A stretch of DNA of 64,000 nt from Candidatus Symbiothrix dinenymphae (GCA_001417715.1 BBRT01000280.1:20754-84753); one strand, 5' to 3'; shown: positions 16,984 through 26,308, numbered from the stretch's first letter. Notes: generated from the sequence alone by a model not told the origin. Program-made: numbers and translations.

Positions 16984-17289
16984 ATGGAAAATGTATTTGA
17001 TTTTATTCAGCCGATTATTGCAGTGCTCGACAGCATCAATATCTATTATTCGGTGGTGGTGGTGCTGTTTTCGAGTTGGCTCATCAAGGTGATACAGGGC
17101 GAAACGACTTTGCAAAAGCAGATGATTGTGTTTGGCGTTGCATTCGTTGCCGGTTGTTTCTTTTGGATAGCCGGCTGGATTACCGGCAAAGAGCTTGTGC
17201 TTTCGTTCACGGTGTCCGTTGCGCTGTATGAGTATGTTTTGAAGCATATTATGCGGGCGATTGGCAAATATAAGGAGGATAAGGAATGA
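16984..17289 (+). CDS. Holin candidate
   Basis: A 101-residue membrane protein with three probable transmembrane helices: about residues 20-36 (SINIYYSVVVVLFSSWLI), 45-65 (QMIVFGVAFVAGCFFWIAGW) and 70-90 (LVLSFTVSVALYEYVL). The tail is short, charged and C-terminal (GKYKEDKE). Size, topology and coupling to the endolysin (ATGA overlap at 17286-17289) are those of a class I-type holin, which opens the inner membrane to time lysis. Holin families are poorly conserved, so the call rests on context. Confidence 0.65.
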   Translation: MENVFDFIQPIIAVLDSINIYYSVVVVLFSSWLIKVIQGETTLQKQMIVFGVAFVAGCFFWIAGWITGKELVLSFTVSVALYEYVLKHIMRAIGKYKEDKE

Positions 17290-17696
17290 AAATCACGGCT
17301 AATTTTGATTTGGAAGAGTTTGTGAAGTCGCCAACGGCTTCCCGATTGGGCATTGATAACACTCCGGGCGAAGCCATCACTGAAAACATCAAAAAGGTAA
17401 TCACGGAAGTGATGCAGCCTATACGGGATTTGATTGGTGAGCCGGTATATGTCAATAGTGGCTATCGGTGTCCGGCATTGAACGCAAAAGTGGGCGGAGT
17501 GAAAACATCCAAACATCTTCAAGGTTTGGCGTGCGACTTCACGCTTGGAAGTTGCGCGAAAAACAAAGCTGCTTTCAAAAAGATTGCGGCAATGGGATTG
17601 CAGTTTGACCAACTTATAGATGAGTATGATTATACTTGGATACATATTAGTATATCAGAAACGCCTTACAGGCAACAAATTTTACATTTACGATGA
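17286..17696 (+). CDS. Endolysin, M15 (VanY/D-Ala-D-Ala carboxypeptidase-like) peptidase
   Basis: A 136-residue zinc peptidase with the Peptidase_M15_3 pattern. SGYRCPALN is followed by SKHLQGLACDF, giving zinc ligands His77 and Asp84, then YTWIHIS with His120 as third ligand and acidic residues at 112-113. Such enzymes cut peptidoglycan cross-links. There is no signal peptide, so access to the wall needs the holin encoded just upstream. It couples by ATGA overlap to the holin candidate and to the spanin candidate, forming a compact lysis cassette. Confidence 0.88.
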   Translation: MKITANFDLEEFVKSPTASRLGIDNTPGEAITENIKKVITEVMQPIRDLIGEPVYVNSGYRCPALNAKVGGVKTSKHLQGLACDFTLGSCAKNKAAFKKIAAMGLQFDQLIDEYDYTWIHISISETPYRQQILHLR

Positions 17697-18244
17697 AAAG
17701 AACAATTTATAGTGCGGTAGCCACTTTCTTCGTGCTACTATGGTTCAGTTCGTGCAAGACGGCACAAACGGAAGTGTTGAAAACAGACTACGAGGCTGTG
17801 AACAAAACAAAGGCAGACGTGACATCTGATGTGACGGCAACGAACGACACAAAGTATGAACTCGAAAATCGGGTTGATTTTCTCCAAAATCAACTGACAG
17901 AGATTTGGCTGAAGCAAAACACAGTCACATTGCAGACCGATTACGACACGGAAAAGCCCATCGTGCCCGCAACAGGCAAGCCGCCCGTGAAAAGCGAAAT
18001 CAGCACAAAAACAAGTAGCGAACTCTCGGAGGTGAAGCAAACCACCGACCAACTCTGCCAACAATTAAGTATCACCATGGAGGAGGTGGACAGCATCAAA
18101 GCAGTGCTAAAAGATTTGAGCGATTACAATGAAAAAATAAGTGCGGAATTAGAGCAAAAAGAGAGTTCTGTATTTTGGAGTTTTTCCATTGTGATTGCCG
18201 TACTTTCAATTGCAATGATTATTTACATAAAATTCAAAAAGTAA
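17693..18244 (+). CDS. Single-protein (u-)spanin candidate
   Basis: A 183-residue protein with a lipoprotein signal ending at Cys21 (LLWFSSC), a long periplasmic region with coiled-coil character (YELENRVDFLQNQLTEIW; QLCQQLSITMEEVDSIKAVLKDL), and a C-terminal transmembrane helix (VFWSFSIVIAVLSIAMIIYIKFKK, about 158-180). An outer-membrane lipid anchor at one end and an inner-membrane span at the other is the defining topology of unimolecular spanins such as phage T1 gp11, which fuse the two membranes in the last lysis step. It directly follows the endolysin with an ATGA overlap. The call is by topology and context. Confidence 0.75.
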   Translation: MKRTIYSAVATFFVLLWFSSCKTAQTEVLKTDYEAVNKTKADVTSDVTATNDTKYELENRVDFLQNQLTEIWLKQNTVTLQTDYDTEKPIVPATGKPPVKSEISTKTSSELSEVKQTTDQLCQQLSITMEEVDSIKAVLKDLSDYNEKISAELEQKESSVFWSFSIVIAVLSIAMIIYIKFKK

Positions 18245-18837
18245 TGTATTACGAATCACACAACAGTTTCACTTATTTATCGCCGCGCCAATGGTGGCTA
18301 AAGCCGTTCGCCATCTTCGCGAAGTGCCAATCGCTTGATTTCAAACAGCAGTACGCGGCTGGCGTGCGCTGCTACGATGTGAGGATACGCTTCGATGACT
18401 TTTGGAGACCCATCGTGTGCCACGGTATTGTAGAGTATCAATTTCCGAAAGGTGAGAATATCAATACTGCGCTTGCATGGTTAGCAGATGTGTCCGCAAA
18501 GGATGTTCAAATAGCCTTCCGGCTGGAGGAGCGTCGCGATGACGGCACCGACTTCCAAGAACAACGCATGGTAGAGTTCGTCAAGCGCGTAATTGCCAAG
18601 CACGGCGACCGACTGCTTTTCGACAAAGTATATCGCCAACGCGATATGACCATGATTTATGACCCGCAAAGCGCGACATTGCCCTACAAAACGTTTATCG
18701 ACTTTGGCTCATATACTTACGAATGTAAGCCAAGTTGGTATGGTCAATGTCTGCCAATCTTATATGCTTTAATCAATAATCGGAATCCGATTGATGAGAG
18801 TGTGTATCAGATGCGGATGATGGATTTTGTGAAATAA
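18244..18837 (+). CDS. PI-PLC-like phosphodiesterase encoded in the prophage
   Basis: A 197-residue protein resembling the X domain of bacterial phosphatidylinositol-specific phospholipase C-like TIM barrels. It has N-terminal SHNS (His6) and GVRCYDVRI (Arg42, Asp45, Arg47), followed by CHG (His60), in the order of the two catalytic histidines and substrate-binding residues. It is shorter than typical enzymes (about 300 aa), so the barrel may be partial. It shares one base with the spanin stop (TAATG), so it is translated with the lysis cassette. ATG 18244 is chosen over the upstream in-frame ATG at 18175, which is inside the spanin gene. It may attack membrane or surface phosphodiesters during lysis; this is inferred. 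Confidence 0.65.
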   Translation: MYYESHNSFTYLSPRQWWLKPFAIFAKCQSLDFKQQYAAGVRCYDVRIRFDDFWRPIVCHGIVEYQFPKGENINTALAWLADVSAKDVQIAFRLEERRDDGTDFQEQRMVEFVKRVIAKHGDRLLFDKVYRQRDMTMIYDPQSATLPYKTFIDFGSYTYECKPSWYGQCLPILYALINNRNPIDESVYQMRMMDFVK

Positions 18838-18852
18838 CTATAACTCACAAAA

Positions 18853-21800
18853 ATGGCATCACAGCAAGAAACAGCAGTCCTAACCGTCCTGCTTAACGGA
18901 CAAGCCGCCCAGTCGGAAATTGACGTCTTGACGAAAAAAGCCGACAGCCTGCGCGATGCCATCACTAAAGCCGCCAAAGACGGCAACACCGCCTTAGCAC
19001 AATCCCTGCGCAAAGAACTGTCCGAAAATGTCAAAACCACCCAAGCCTTGCAGCGCGGCGTGGTGGACGTGGGCAAAGTGCTCAATAACCTGTCCACGGC
19101 TAAGCCCAAAGAACTCCGCGCTACGCTTTTGCAACTCAATAAGCAGCTGCAGTTTTCCGACCTCAAACGCGGCTCCGCAGAGTGGAACCAATTGCAAGCC
19201 AACATCCAGCGTGTGAAACTTGAAATGAAAACCATCTCTGCCGAATCGCAAATTGCCGAATCACGCCTTACCCGTTTATCCAATGGCTTTAACAAATATT
19301 TCAGTATGGCTGCTACCGGAGTGGCAGCCATCACCGGATTGTCTATGACCTTCCGGAAACTCGCCGAAGATGTAGCCAAAATGGACGACACGTATGCCGA
19401 TGTGATGAAAACAACCGGCTTAACGCACGAGCAAGTCAAAGACCTGAACGAAGAATTTAAAAAACTCGATACGCGCACATCGCGCGAAGAGTTGAACAAT
19501 CTGGCGCGTGATGCCGGTAAATTGGGCATCACCGGCAAAAAAGACATCCTCGATTTTGTAGAAGCCGGTAACCAAATCAACGTCGCCTTGGGCGAAGATT
19601 TGGGCGAAGGTGCTATCAAAAACATTGGCAAACTCACGGAAGTTTACAAGCAATCGACACAGGAACTCGACAAATTAGACCTCAAGGGAAAAATGCTCTC
19701 CATCGGTTCGGCAATCAATCAGCTGGGGCAATCATCCACCGCATCCGAATCCTATCTCGTGGACTTTTCGCAACGACTTGGAGGTGTTGCTTCGCAGGCA
19801 GGCATTTCCATTCAAAACATCCTGGGCTACGCATCCGCGCTTGACCAATCCGGACAGAAGGTAGAAATGTCCGCTACAGCTTTGCAAGGCTTCATTATGA
19901 AACTGATGGGCGACCCGGCAAAATTTGCAAAAATAGCCGGATTGGAAGTGAGCAAATTTACAGAATTGCTGAAAACAGACACCAACCAAGCCATTTTGAC
20001 CGTTTTGGATGCCCTTTCGAAAAAAGGAGGTTTACAACAGTTAATACCCATATTCAAAGATATGCACCTTGACGGTGCACGTGCCGTTGGCGTATTATCT
20101 TCGCTTGCAACCAACATCAGCATGGTGACGGAAGCTCAAGACATATCCAACAAATCATTTGCCGAAGCCACCAGCCTCACAAACGAGTACAACGTCAAGA
20201 ACGAAAACCTGATGGCAAAGCTCGAAAAAGCCCGCAAAAACTTCAAAGACATCTCAATGGCATTGGGCGAAAAACTAAACCCCATCCTATTGCACAGCAC
20301 CAACCTCACATCAACGATTATCCGCGTGCTGTCATCGTCAATTGATTTTTTCTCCAAATACGGCGGCGCAATCGTGAAAACAGCAGCGGTGTTAGCCGCC
20401 TACACCCTTGTAATGAAGGCATATATCATTGAACAAAAATTGATGGCATTTTGGAACAACACCCTGATAGCCGGATGCAAAAAACTTTGGGCAACGATGG
20501 CAGCAAATCCGTGGGGTGCCGTGCTCGTGCTTGCAACTGCCCTCTACCAAGTTTACAAGGCAATCAATTCCGAAATGTCCACAATGGAAAAAAAGCAAAA
20601 GGCATTGAACGACGTGAATTTAACCGCCAATAAAAACATATCTGAACAAAAATGGCAGCTGGAGCAATTACTCAAAACTGCACGGGATGAAACAAAGTCG
20701 AAAGATGAACGGTTGGCTGCCGTTAAACGCCTGAATGACCTCTCTCCTGAACATCTGGGCAACCTCAAATTAGAAGAAATTAACACTGAAAAAGCCAAAA
20801 CAGCTGTTGACAATTATGTTAAAAGCCTTTTGGATGCTGCAATTGCACAAGCAGCGTATGACAAAATCGTAGAACTAAACAAGCAAAAATTAGACTTGCA
20901 GGCAAAAGACAGTAAATCCATCTATGACGATAATACCAACATCTTCCAAAAATTTGCAGCCGGATTCTCACACGGATTTATGGGATTATTTGGAGCCGAA
21001 CAAGCCATTTATGATAAAGCATGGGCAAAACACAAAAAAACCATCACGGACATTGATGCCCAAATATTATCTTTAGCAGAGATAAGCAAAAACAATACAT
21101 CAACCATCAAAGGTGACGGCACGGCGGAAACCACTATAACAGGCGGCGAAGACCTTGATGAAAAAGCCGCAAAAAAAGCACTCGCTGCCAAACTGAAAGC
21201 AATTGAAACGGAAGCAGCCAAACAGCGAATCGTTGCGATGCAATCATACAAAGACAAAAAGTCTTACGAAGAAGAACTGCTACGCATCGAACGGGAAATG
21301 CTATCAAAAAAGCAATTGCTTTACCAAAAAGGTTCAAACGAATACGTCAAGTATGAGGAAGAAATAGAAAAGGTAACCCTTGATGCCAAACAAAAAGCCG
21401 AGAAAATAGAATTGGACCGGCAGGCAAAAATAAAAGCCCTCATTGCAAAATACAACAAAGAAGCCGCTAAAACAGATGCTCAAAAAAAGGCTGAAGAATT
21501 GAAAACCCTGAACGATTTATTTACTGAAGAATTGCGGACAACGGAGCAATACTATATTCTCAAACAAGCAATAGAAGACAAATACGACCCCGAAAAGAAA
21601 AAGAACAAGGAAGCCGCCGAGCAATTAGTCAAAGACAACCCAAACCAAACTCACAAAAAGAAAGACCTGAAAAGTTTGCTCGATGACGACAAACTCAGTT
21701 CCGGCGCAAAGGACACACTTATAAACGATTCGGAAGCCGCCGAACTTAAACAATTAGATGCGCTTCAATCGTTGCACAATGCCGAGATTGACGAGATACT

Positions 21801-22740
21801 CAATTACGAAGAACTCCGCACAGCGATTGCCCAAAAATACAACGACCTCAGGGAAACCAACGACAAAGAGTCGTTTGCCCGAAAAATGCAACTCACCCAA
21901 TTTGCGCTGGAGCAAATCAATACGCTATTGTCGGCAGCATCCAACTATGTGCAAGCCGCCAACCAAGCCGAAGAAGCCGCCATAACCAAAAAGTATGATG
22001 CCGAAATAAAAGCCGCCGGCAACAACCAAAAGAAAATCAAAAAAATAGAGGAAAAGCGCGACAAGGAATTAGCCGAAAAACGTGCCGAAGCCGCCGAACA
22101 ATCATTCAATATCCAAGTGGCTATGGCATTGGCACAAACGGCACAAGCCGCCATTAATGCCTATTCGTCGGCAGCCGCAATCCCTGTTGTGGGCACAGTT
22201 CTTGCCCCAATCGCCGCCGGCGTAGCCATAGCCGCCGGAATGTTGCAAGTGGCAACAATCAAAAAGCAAGCCGAAGCCGCCAAAGCCGGCTACGCCTCCG
22301 GCGGCTTCACCCCATCGGGCAGATGGGACAAAGAACAGGGCGTGGTGCACAGCGAAGAGTTTGTCGGCAACCGCTTTGCCGTTCGCAACCCCGCCGTGCG
22401 CAAGGTGTTCAACATCGTGGACGAGGCGCAGCGGAATAACACGGTGAGCGCGCTCACCGATAAAGATTTTGCCCGCGCGCTCGACTACCGAGAAGCGGAA
22501 AACCGCGCCGTAGTGAGCGGCATAAGCAACGCCCTCAGCACGTCAGGCGGCGCATCGGACGGCACGGCTGCCGCGATGGAGAGCGTCGCCGCGTTTCTTT
22601 CCCGGAATGCGGAAGTGACGGACCGGCTGAACACGCGACTCAACGAACCATTCGTCGGCGAAGTCAGCATCACCGGCAGAAAAGGCATCAAAGAGAACAT
22701 GGACCTGTACAACAAAATGGTAAAAAACGCTAACCGATGA
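18853..22740 (+). CDS. Tail tape measure protein (TP901-type)
   Basis: A 1295-residue tape measure protein. Residues about 150-420 carry the TP901/PhageMin_Tail core (DTYADVMKTTGLTHEQVKDL; REELNNLARDAGKLGITG; ASALDQSGQKVEMSATALQG). Hydrophobic helices follow (about 510-560), then long Lys/Glu/Ala-rich coiled-coil stretches to about residue 1090. A Gly/Ala-rich hydrophobic patch (AIPVVGTVLAPIAAGVAIAAG) precedes a C-terminal domain. These proteins set tail length and enter the cell with the DNA; at roughly 0.15 nm per residue this predicts a tail near 190 nm, as in siphoviruses. It overlaps the next gene by ATGA. Confidence 0.9.
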   Translation: MASQQETAVLTVLLNGQAAQSEIDVLTKKADSLRDAITKAAKDGNTALAQSLRKELSENVKTTQALQRGVVDVGKVLNNLSTAKPKELRATLLQLNKQLQFSDLKRGSAEWNQLQANIQRVKLEMKTISAESQIAESRLTRLSNGFNKYFSMAATGVAAITGLSMTFRKLAEDVAKMDDTYADVMKTTGLTHEQVKDLNEEFKKLDTRTSREELNNLARDAGKLGITGKKDILDFVEAGNQINVALGEDLGEGAIKNIGKLTEVYKQSTQELDKLDLKGKMLSIGSAINQLGQSSTASESYLVDFSQRLGGVASQAGISIQNILGYASALDQSGQKVEMSATALQGFIMKLMGDPAKFAKIAGLEVSKFTELLKTDTNQAILTVLDALSKKGGLQQLIPIFKDMHLDGARAVGVLSSLATNISMVTEAQDISNKSFAEATSLTNEYNVKNENLMAKLEKARKNFKDISMALGEKLNPILLHSTNLTSTIIRVLSSSIDFFSKYGGAIVKTAAVLAAYTLVMKAYIIEQKLMAFWNNTLIAGCKKLWATMAANPWGAVLVLATALYQVYKAINSEMSTMEKKQKALNDVNLTANKNISEQKWQLEQLLKTARDETKSKDERLAAVKRLNDLSPEHLGNLKLEEINTEKAKTAVDNYVKSLLDAAIAQAAYDKIVELNKQKLDLQAKDSKSIYDDNTNIFQKFAAGFSHGFMGLFGAEQAIYDKAWAKHKKTITDIDAQILSLAEISKNNTSTIKGDGTAETTITGGEDLDEKAAKKALAAKLKAIETEAAKQRIVAMQSYKDKKSYEEELLRIEREMLSKKQLLYQKGSNEYVKYEEEIEKVTLDAKQKAEKIELDRQAKIKALIAKYNKEAAKTDAQKKAEELKTLNDLFTEELRTTEQYYILKQAIEDKYDPEKKKNKEAAEQLVKDNPNQTHKKKDLKSLLDDDKLSSGAKDTLINDSEAAELKQLDALQSLHNAEIDEILNYEELRTAIAQKYNDLRETNDKESFARKMQLTQFALEQINTLLSAASNYVQAANQAEEAAITKKYDAEIKAAGNNQKKIKKIEEKRDKELAEKRAEAAEQSFNIQVAMALAQTAQAAINAYSSAAAIPVVGTVLAPIAAGVAIAAGMLQVATIKKQAEAAKAGYASGGFTPSGRWDKEQGVVHSEEFVGNRFAVRNPAVRKVFNIVDEAQRNNTVSALTDKDFARALDYREAENRAVVSGISNALSTSGGASDGTAAAMESVAAFLSRNAEVTDRLNTRLNEPFVGEVSITGRKGIKENMDLYNKMVKNANR

Positions 22741-24521
22741 CAGAACTGCTAATCGACAACCAAAGCGTGACACTCCCCAACGAATTTCAGTTGGAAATCC
22801 TGAGCGAAAACCCGTTTTTCACCAAAAACGGACAATACACCTACGACGTAACCTTGAGCCTCGAAGACGCGCAAAACGCCCGCATCTACAAGCACTACAA
22901 CCGCCTGAACAACGCCGACCCCATCGCCTCCAAACGCACAGCAACGCTAATCGTGGACAACCGCGTGCTACTGCGCGGCACCGAAATCATCCTCGAAATA
23001 ACCGAAAAGCAAGTGAAAGTTCAACTCGTGAGCGGCGAGAGCGAACTCAATTACTTCATCGGCGGCAACAGGAAACTCAATGAGTTGGATTTGGATATTG
23101 TGCATGCTATTGATATTTCCGGAACTAAATTTCATTTTGCACCTTTTTATTCAAAAACCCATGAAAAGGTCATAAATTCGGCAATTGTTAATTTTTATGG
23201 CGATGACATAAACTCCAATTATCCACCTAATGGGATAGTAAAAAAAAATGAAATAGCACAACCCTATTTATATTTTATTATCAATCAAATAATCAATGCA
23301 ATTGGTTATACGGTTAATGCCAATTTTATTGAAACAAGTCTTTATAAATCGCTTTATATTGTAAATGGAATTAACACGATTAGGTATAATAGAATGCTTC
23401 CTGATTGGACTGTGAGTGAGTTTTTTGAAGCAATAGAAAAGATGTTTAATGTTGCCATTGTGATTAATGAATCTGCCCAAAAAATAAGCATTCTACAAAA
23501 AGGAAATTTTTACCAAAACACGCAAAAACACTATATTCGTGAGGTGTTAGATGAATTTGTACAAACATTAGACGAGGAAAATATTGACGATTATGCCGGG
23601 GCTAATATTGGATATGACCTGCCTGACGATGACTATTTTAAATGGCAGGATATTGATAGAACCATATTAGATAAAGTTGAATATGTGCATAAGCTTGATG
23701 AACGGGCTATTATGAATTATATTAGTTCTTTTCCGGGAGACAACAAGAAATTAAAAAATAAAATATTCATCTCTGACGAATCCGGTAACGAATATGTTCA
23801 TGTGAATTTTACCGAAGAGATTCGATATTTTATAAAAAGGGTAAATATGTTCAAACCAATTTTGAGTAATCCTCAAAAAACCGACCTTGATATTGAATTT
23901 AAAATTACACCTGTGGCAATGAAAGTTGTAGATGTGGAAACGTGGCATTATTGGGATGACCGAAGTGGAGAAAGTGGTGGAGTTGTGCATCAGAAGATGA
24001 AAGGATATCCAATGAGTACACAAATGCCTGTTATTGAATCTGATGATTTTGAATTTAATAATGAATTAGATAACTCATTTGTAGATATTCAGGAAGAAAT
24101 AGAAGGAAATATAAAAAAAAGCAAAACAGATAACATCCAATTGGCTTTTTATACAGGTTATCATACCATACATACTACCGAAGGTAATCCTACTTATTAT
24201 ATGGACTATCCGGTGCCTTTTGTGGATTACTTTTGGGAAGATATGTGGGAATATAACATTCAGAAAATAGACCCGAATAATTTGACACTACGATTGGACG
24301 ACCCCAATGGTTTGAAAAAGTTGTATTTCAATGCCAACAGCCTCGCCATCAACACCACCCGCGAATACACCTTCAAATTCATCAGCAAAGAAAAACTCGA
24401 CCCCAAAGCCATTTTCGTCATCAACAACAAGCAATTTGCCTGCAAGCAACTCAAATACAACATCGACGAAAACGGCATGGATTCCATCATACAGGGCGTG
24501 TTTTATCCGGTGGCGGGTTAG
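22737..24521 (+). CDS. Large tail or baseplate protein, 594 aa
   Basis: A 594-residue protein after the tape measure, in the position of distal tail or tail-associated proteins. The N-terminus (LPNEFQLEILSENPFFTKNGQYTYDVTL then LLRGTEIILEITEKQVKVQLVSG) is a beta-rich domain seen in Bacteroidetes phage tail proteins, but I cannot name the family. Base composition changes sharply within the gene: the first about 350 and last about 220 bases are GC-richer, while about 23085-24290 is clearly AT-rich, as if a central domain had been exchanged. It ends four bases inside the convergent integrase gene. Confidence 0.65.
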   Translation: MTELLIDNQSVTLPNEFQLEILSENPFFTKNGQYTYDVTLSLEDAQNARIYKHYNRLNNADPIASKRTATLIVDNRVLLRGTEIILEITEKQVKVQLVSGESELNYFIGGNRKLNELDLDIVHAIDISGTKFHFAPFYSKTHEKVINSAIVNFYGDDINSNYPPNGIVKKNEIAQPYLYFIINQIINAIGYTVNANFIETSLYKSLYIVNGINTIRYNRMLPDWTVSEFFEAIEKMFNVAIVINESAQKISILQKGNFYQNTQKHYIREVLDEFVQTLDEENIDDYAGANIGYDLPDDDYFKWQDIDRTILDKVEYVHKLDERAIMNYISSFPGDNKKLKNKIFISDESGNEYVHVNFTEEIRYFIKRVNMFKPILSNPQKTDLDIEFKITPVAMKVVDVETWHYWDDRSGESGGVVHQKMKGYPMSTQMPVIESDDFEFNNELDNSFVDIQEEIEGNIKKSKTDNIQLAFYTGYHTIHTTEGNPTYYMDYPVPFVDYFWEDMWEYNIQKIDPNNLTLRLDDPNGLKKLYFNANSLAINTTREYTFKFISKEKLDPKAIFVINNKQFACKQLKYNIDENGMDSIIQGVFYPVAG

Positions 24522-25693
24522 AACTCCGGTGCGCGCTCGTAGATGATGTTCGAGAGATTGGGGTCGTGGTGGTTGGCATACATCGTGGTCATTGATAAAT
24601 CGTGATGGTCGGCATGTTGCATCACGCTCAGGTCATCAATTCCCGATTTCAGCATTTCATTTATGCCGGTGTCGCGAAAACTGTACAGCTGCATTTCTTT
24701 TGGCAATTTCAGCGTATCCCGTATCTTATCCCATTCCTTACGAAATCGCGAATCGGTACAATGCCTTTTATCAGGAGTTAAAGATGGACCAAAGAGATAG
24801 TATTCGGGATTGTATTTTTCCAAGTGCATAGCCGTTAAATCATCAATAACAGCCTGATTCATAGCAGAGTGTCGCTCCTTACCATTCTTTGCGATGTTTG
24901 CCGGAATGCAGATATATTTTTCCTGAATATGGATGTGTTTCAATTGGATGTTCAGGATTTCCTTTGGGCGTATCAGGCTGGTATACATCAATTTGCAAAC
25001 AAGTAAGAAGTTGGAATTTTGTTGTCTTAAACAGGTAATGATTTGCGCCCGCGTTTCTTTTGGTATCAGAATGCGCGTTTTTTCCTGCTTTTTCTTCAGT
25101 TTTATGCGATTGAAAGGGTTGTGTTTGGCATAAAATTTTTCTATCAGCCAGTTGAACAGCGACCTGAAAAATTTGACTTCATTGTTATAGCTTCGTGCAC
25201 TCACTTTGCGCTCGTTGTAAACGTAATCCATAAATTTAGCAGCCATTGCATCGGAAAAAGTGGATGCATAGATATTGGGATTGGTCTTTTCGACCCATGT
25301 CATGAGGATAGAAGTGAATGAAACATAAGAAACAATCGTGGCTCTACGGCTTTCTTTGGTTTTTTCTTCGATGAATTTTTTAATAGCATCACCAATAGGC
25401 GTGTACAAGCGCGCATCATCGCCTTCAAAAAAAGGATTCCATCCGGTGGAAAGTTGCACATTGATATCGGCAATCATGCGATTGATGTGTGCAATAGCTT
25501 CCTTTTGAGTATGATAACGGTCGGCAAGCCGGTTCAACTTGATTTGCTTACGCTGGAGTTTCTTAGAGAGTGGATTCTCGGCATAATACTCAATCAACCA
25601 CCCCGACTTGTTTTTCTTAAAAACAGCCGGAAGATAATTCACCACCGTGTAACTACGTGCCTGAGAGGCAATGTTTTCTTGAATTACGGACAT
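24518..25693 (-). CDS. Tyrosine recombinase/integrase
   Basis: A 391-residue phage integrase. It has an N-terminal arm-binding and SAM-like core-binding region (TIVSYVSFTSILMTW; SARSYNNEVKFFRSLFNWLIEK). The catalytic domain holds Arg in SLIRPKEILN, Lys in AKNGKERH, Arg in LYSFRDTG, His in QHADHHDLSMTTMYA, and the nucleophilic Tyr in TTMYA. The usual His before xxR in box II is replaced (YSFRD), as in many Bacteroidetes recombinases. It catalyses integration and excision of the prophage. It points away from ssrA, whose 3' end is about 125 bases upstream of its start, and converges on the tail genes. A long inverted repeat sits directly before the start codon. Confidence 0.93.
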   Translation of the reverse strand: MSVIQENIASQARSYTVVNYLPAVFKKNKSGWLIEYYAENPLSKKLQRKQIKLNRLADRYHTQKEAIAHINRMIADINVQLSTGWNPFFEGDDARLYTPIGDAIKKFIEEKTKESRRATIVSYVSFTSILMTWVEKTNPNIYASTFSDAMAAKFMDYVYNERKVSARSYNNEVKFFRSLFNWLIEKFYAKHNPFNRIKLKKKQEKTRILIPKETRAQIITCLRQQNSNFLLVCKLMYTSLIRPKEILNIQLKHIHIQEKYICIPANIAKNGKERHSAMNQAVIDDLTAMHLEKYNPEYYLFGPSLTPDKRHCTDSRFRKEWDKIRDTLKLPKEMQLYSFRDTGINEMLKSGIDDLSVMQHADHHDLSMTTMYANHHDPNLSNIIYERAPEF

Positions 25694-25695
25694 TT

Positions 25696-25731
25696 TTTTT
25701 TACGCTGCTTTGTGAAAAACAGCGTAAAAAA
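25696..25731. promoter_or_regulatory. Perfect 12-bp inverted repeat in the integrase leader
   Basis: TTTTTTACGCTG at 25696-25707 and its complement at 25720-25731 surround a 12-base loop, ending two bases before the integrase start codon. It could be a translation-limiting hairpin, an integrase or excisionase binding site, or part of the attachment region. The 25732-25819 stretch up to ssrA is AT-rich with no gene. Confidence 0.6.
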
Positions 25732-25819
25732 CTTGTTTCGTTTCTGTTGCGATTTTTTTCAAAAAAACAATTTGTTGCTGTCGTAACTAACTGATTTTTA
25801 ATGAATTAAATAGCATCCG

Positions 25820-26217
25820 TGGAGCTGGAGGGACTCGAACCCTCGTCCAAACGAGGAATTAACTTGCTTTCTACATGCTTGTCTTCGCTTTAGTTTTCGA
25901 CTCTGCACAAGACCGAAGCCACCAATGCCGAGCTTATTTCCTTAGTTTCATCTGCGATTCGGAACTTCCCGCAGACTATCTCCGATATTGCCGCACCACC
26001 GTATCTGATTGCTTCGAAGCCAGAGCTTCAGGGTGATGTATGGTCCCCTCTCCTTGAGTGGGGATAAAGCCAAATAATCTACTATACTTCGATTAGGCAG
26101 CCATAGCGTAAGTATTTTCGCCAGTTAAATTTGTATCATCCGAGATTAAGGTGCCGAACAACGACGCACCGCATGCTTACAAATCACTTCTGCCCGCTGT
26201 CAAAACCGGTCAACCCC
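25820..26217 (-). ncRNA. ssrA: Transfer-messenger RNA (tmRNA)
   Basis: The 5' end GGGGTTGACCGG and 3' end ending CAGCTCCA form the tRNA-like acceptor, with two wobble pairs. The T-arm sequence GGTTCGAGTCC is present. The tag reading frame is 26122-26093, encoding GENTYAMAA and a TAA stop. The CCA end is not encoded: the discriminator A is followed by CGG. tmRNA with SmpB rescues stalled ribosomes and tags incomplete proteins for proteolysis. Transcription is from a -7 box on the minus strand at 26238-26231 (TACCTTTG). The 3' end faces the prophage integrase, so this gene is the likely attachment site, with its 3' end rebuilt by the prophage junction. Confidence 0.95.
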
Positions 26218-26257
26218 ATGATTCATTGTGCAAAGGTACAACATTTTTTTGAAACTA

Positions 26258-26288
26258 TTGACAATTCAGGAAAAAAAGACTACCTTTG
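26258..26288 (+). promoter_or_regulatory. Promoter of the first PAP2 gene
   Basis: TTG at 26258-26260 (-33 element) and TACCTTTG at 26281-26288 (-7 element) have 20-base spacing, placing the transcript start near 26295, just before the ATG at 26309. It diverges from the ssrA promoter at 26231-26238. Confidence 0.7.
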
Positions 26289-26308
26289 TGCTCAAGAAAT
26301 TCTCTGAC

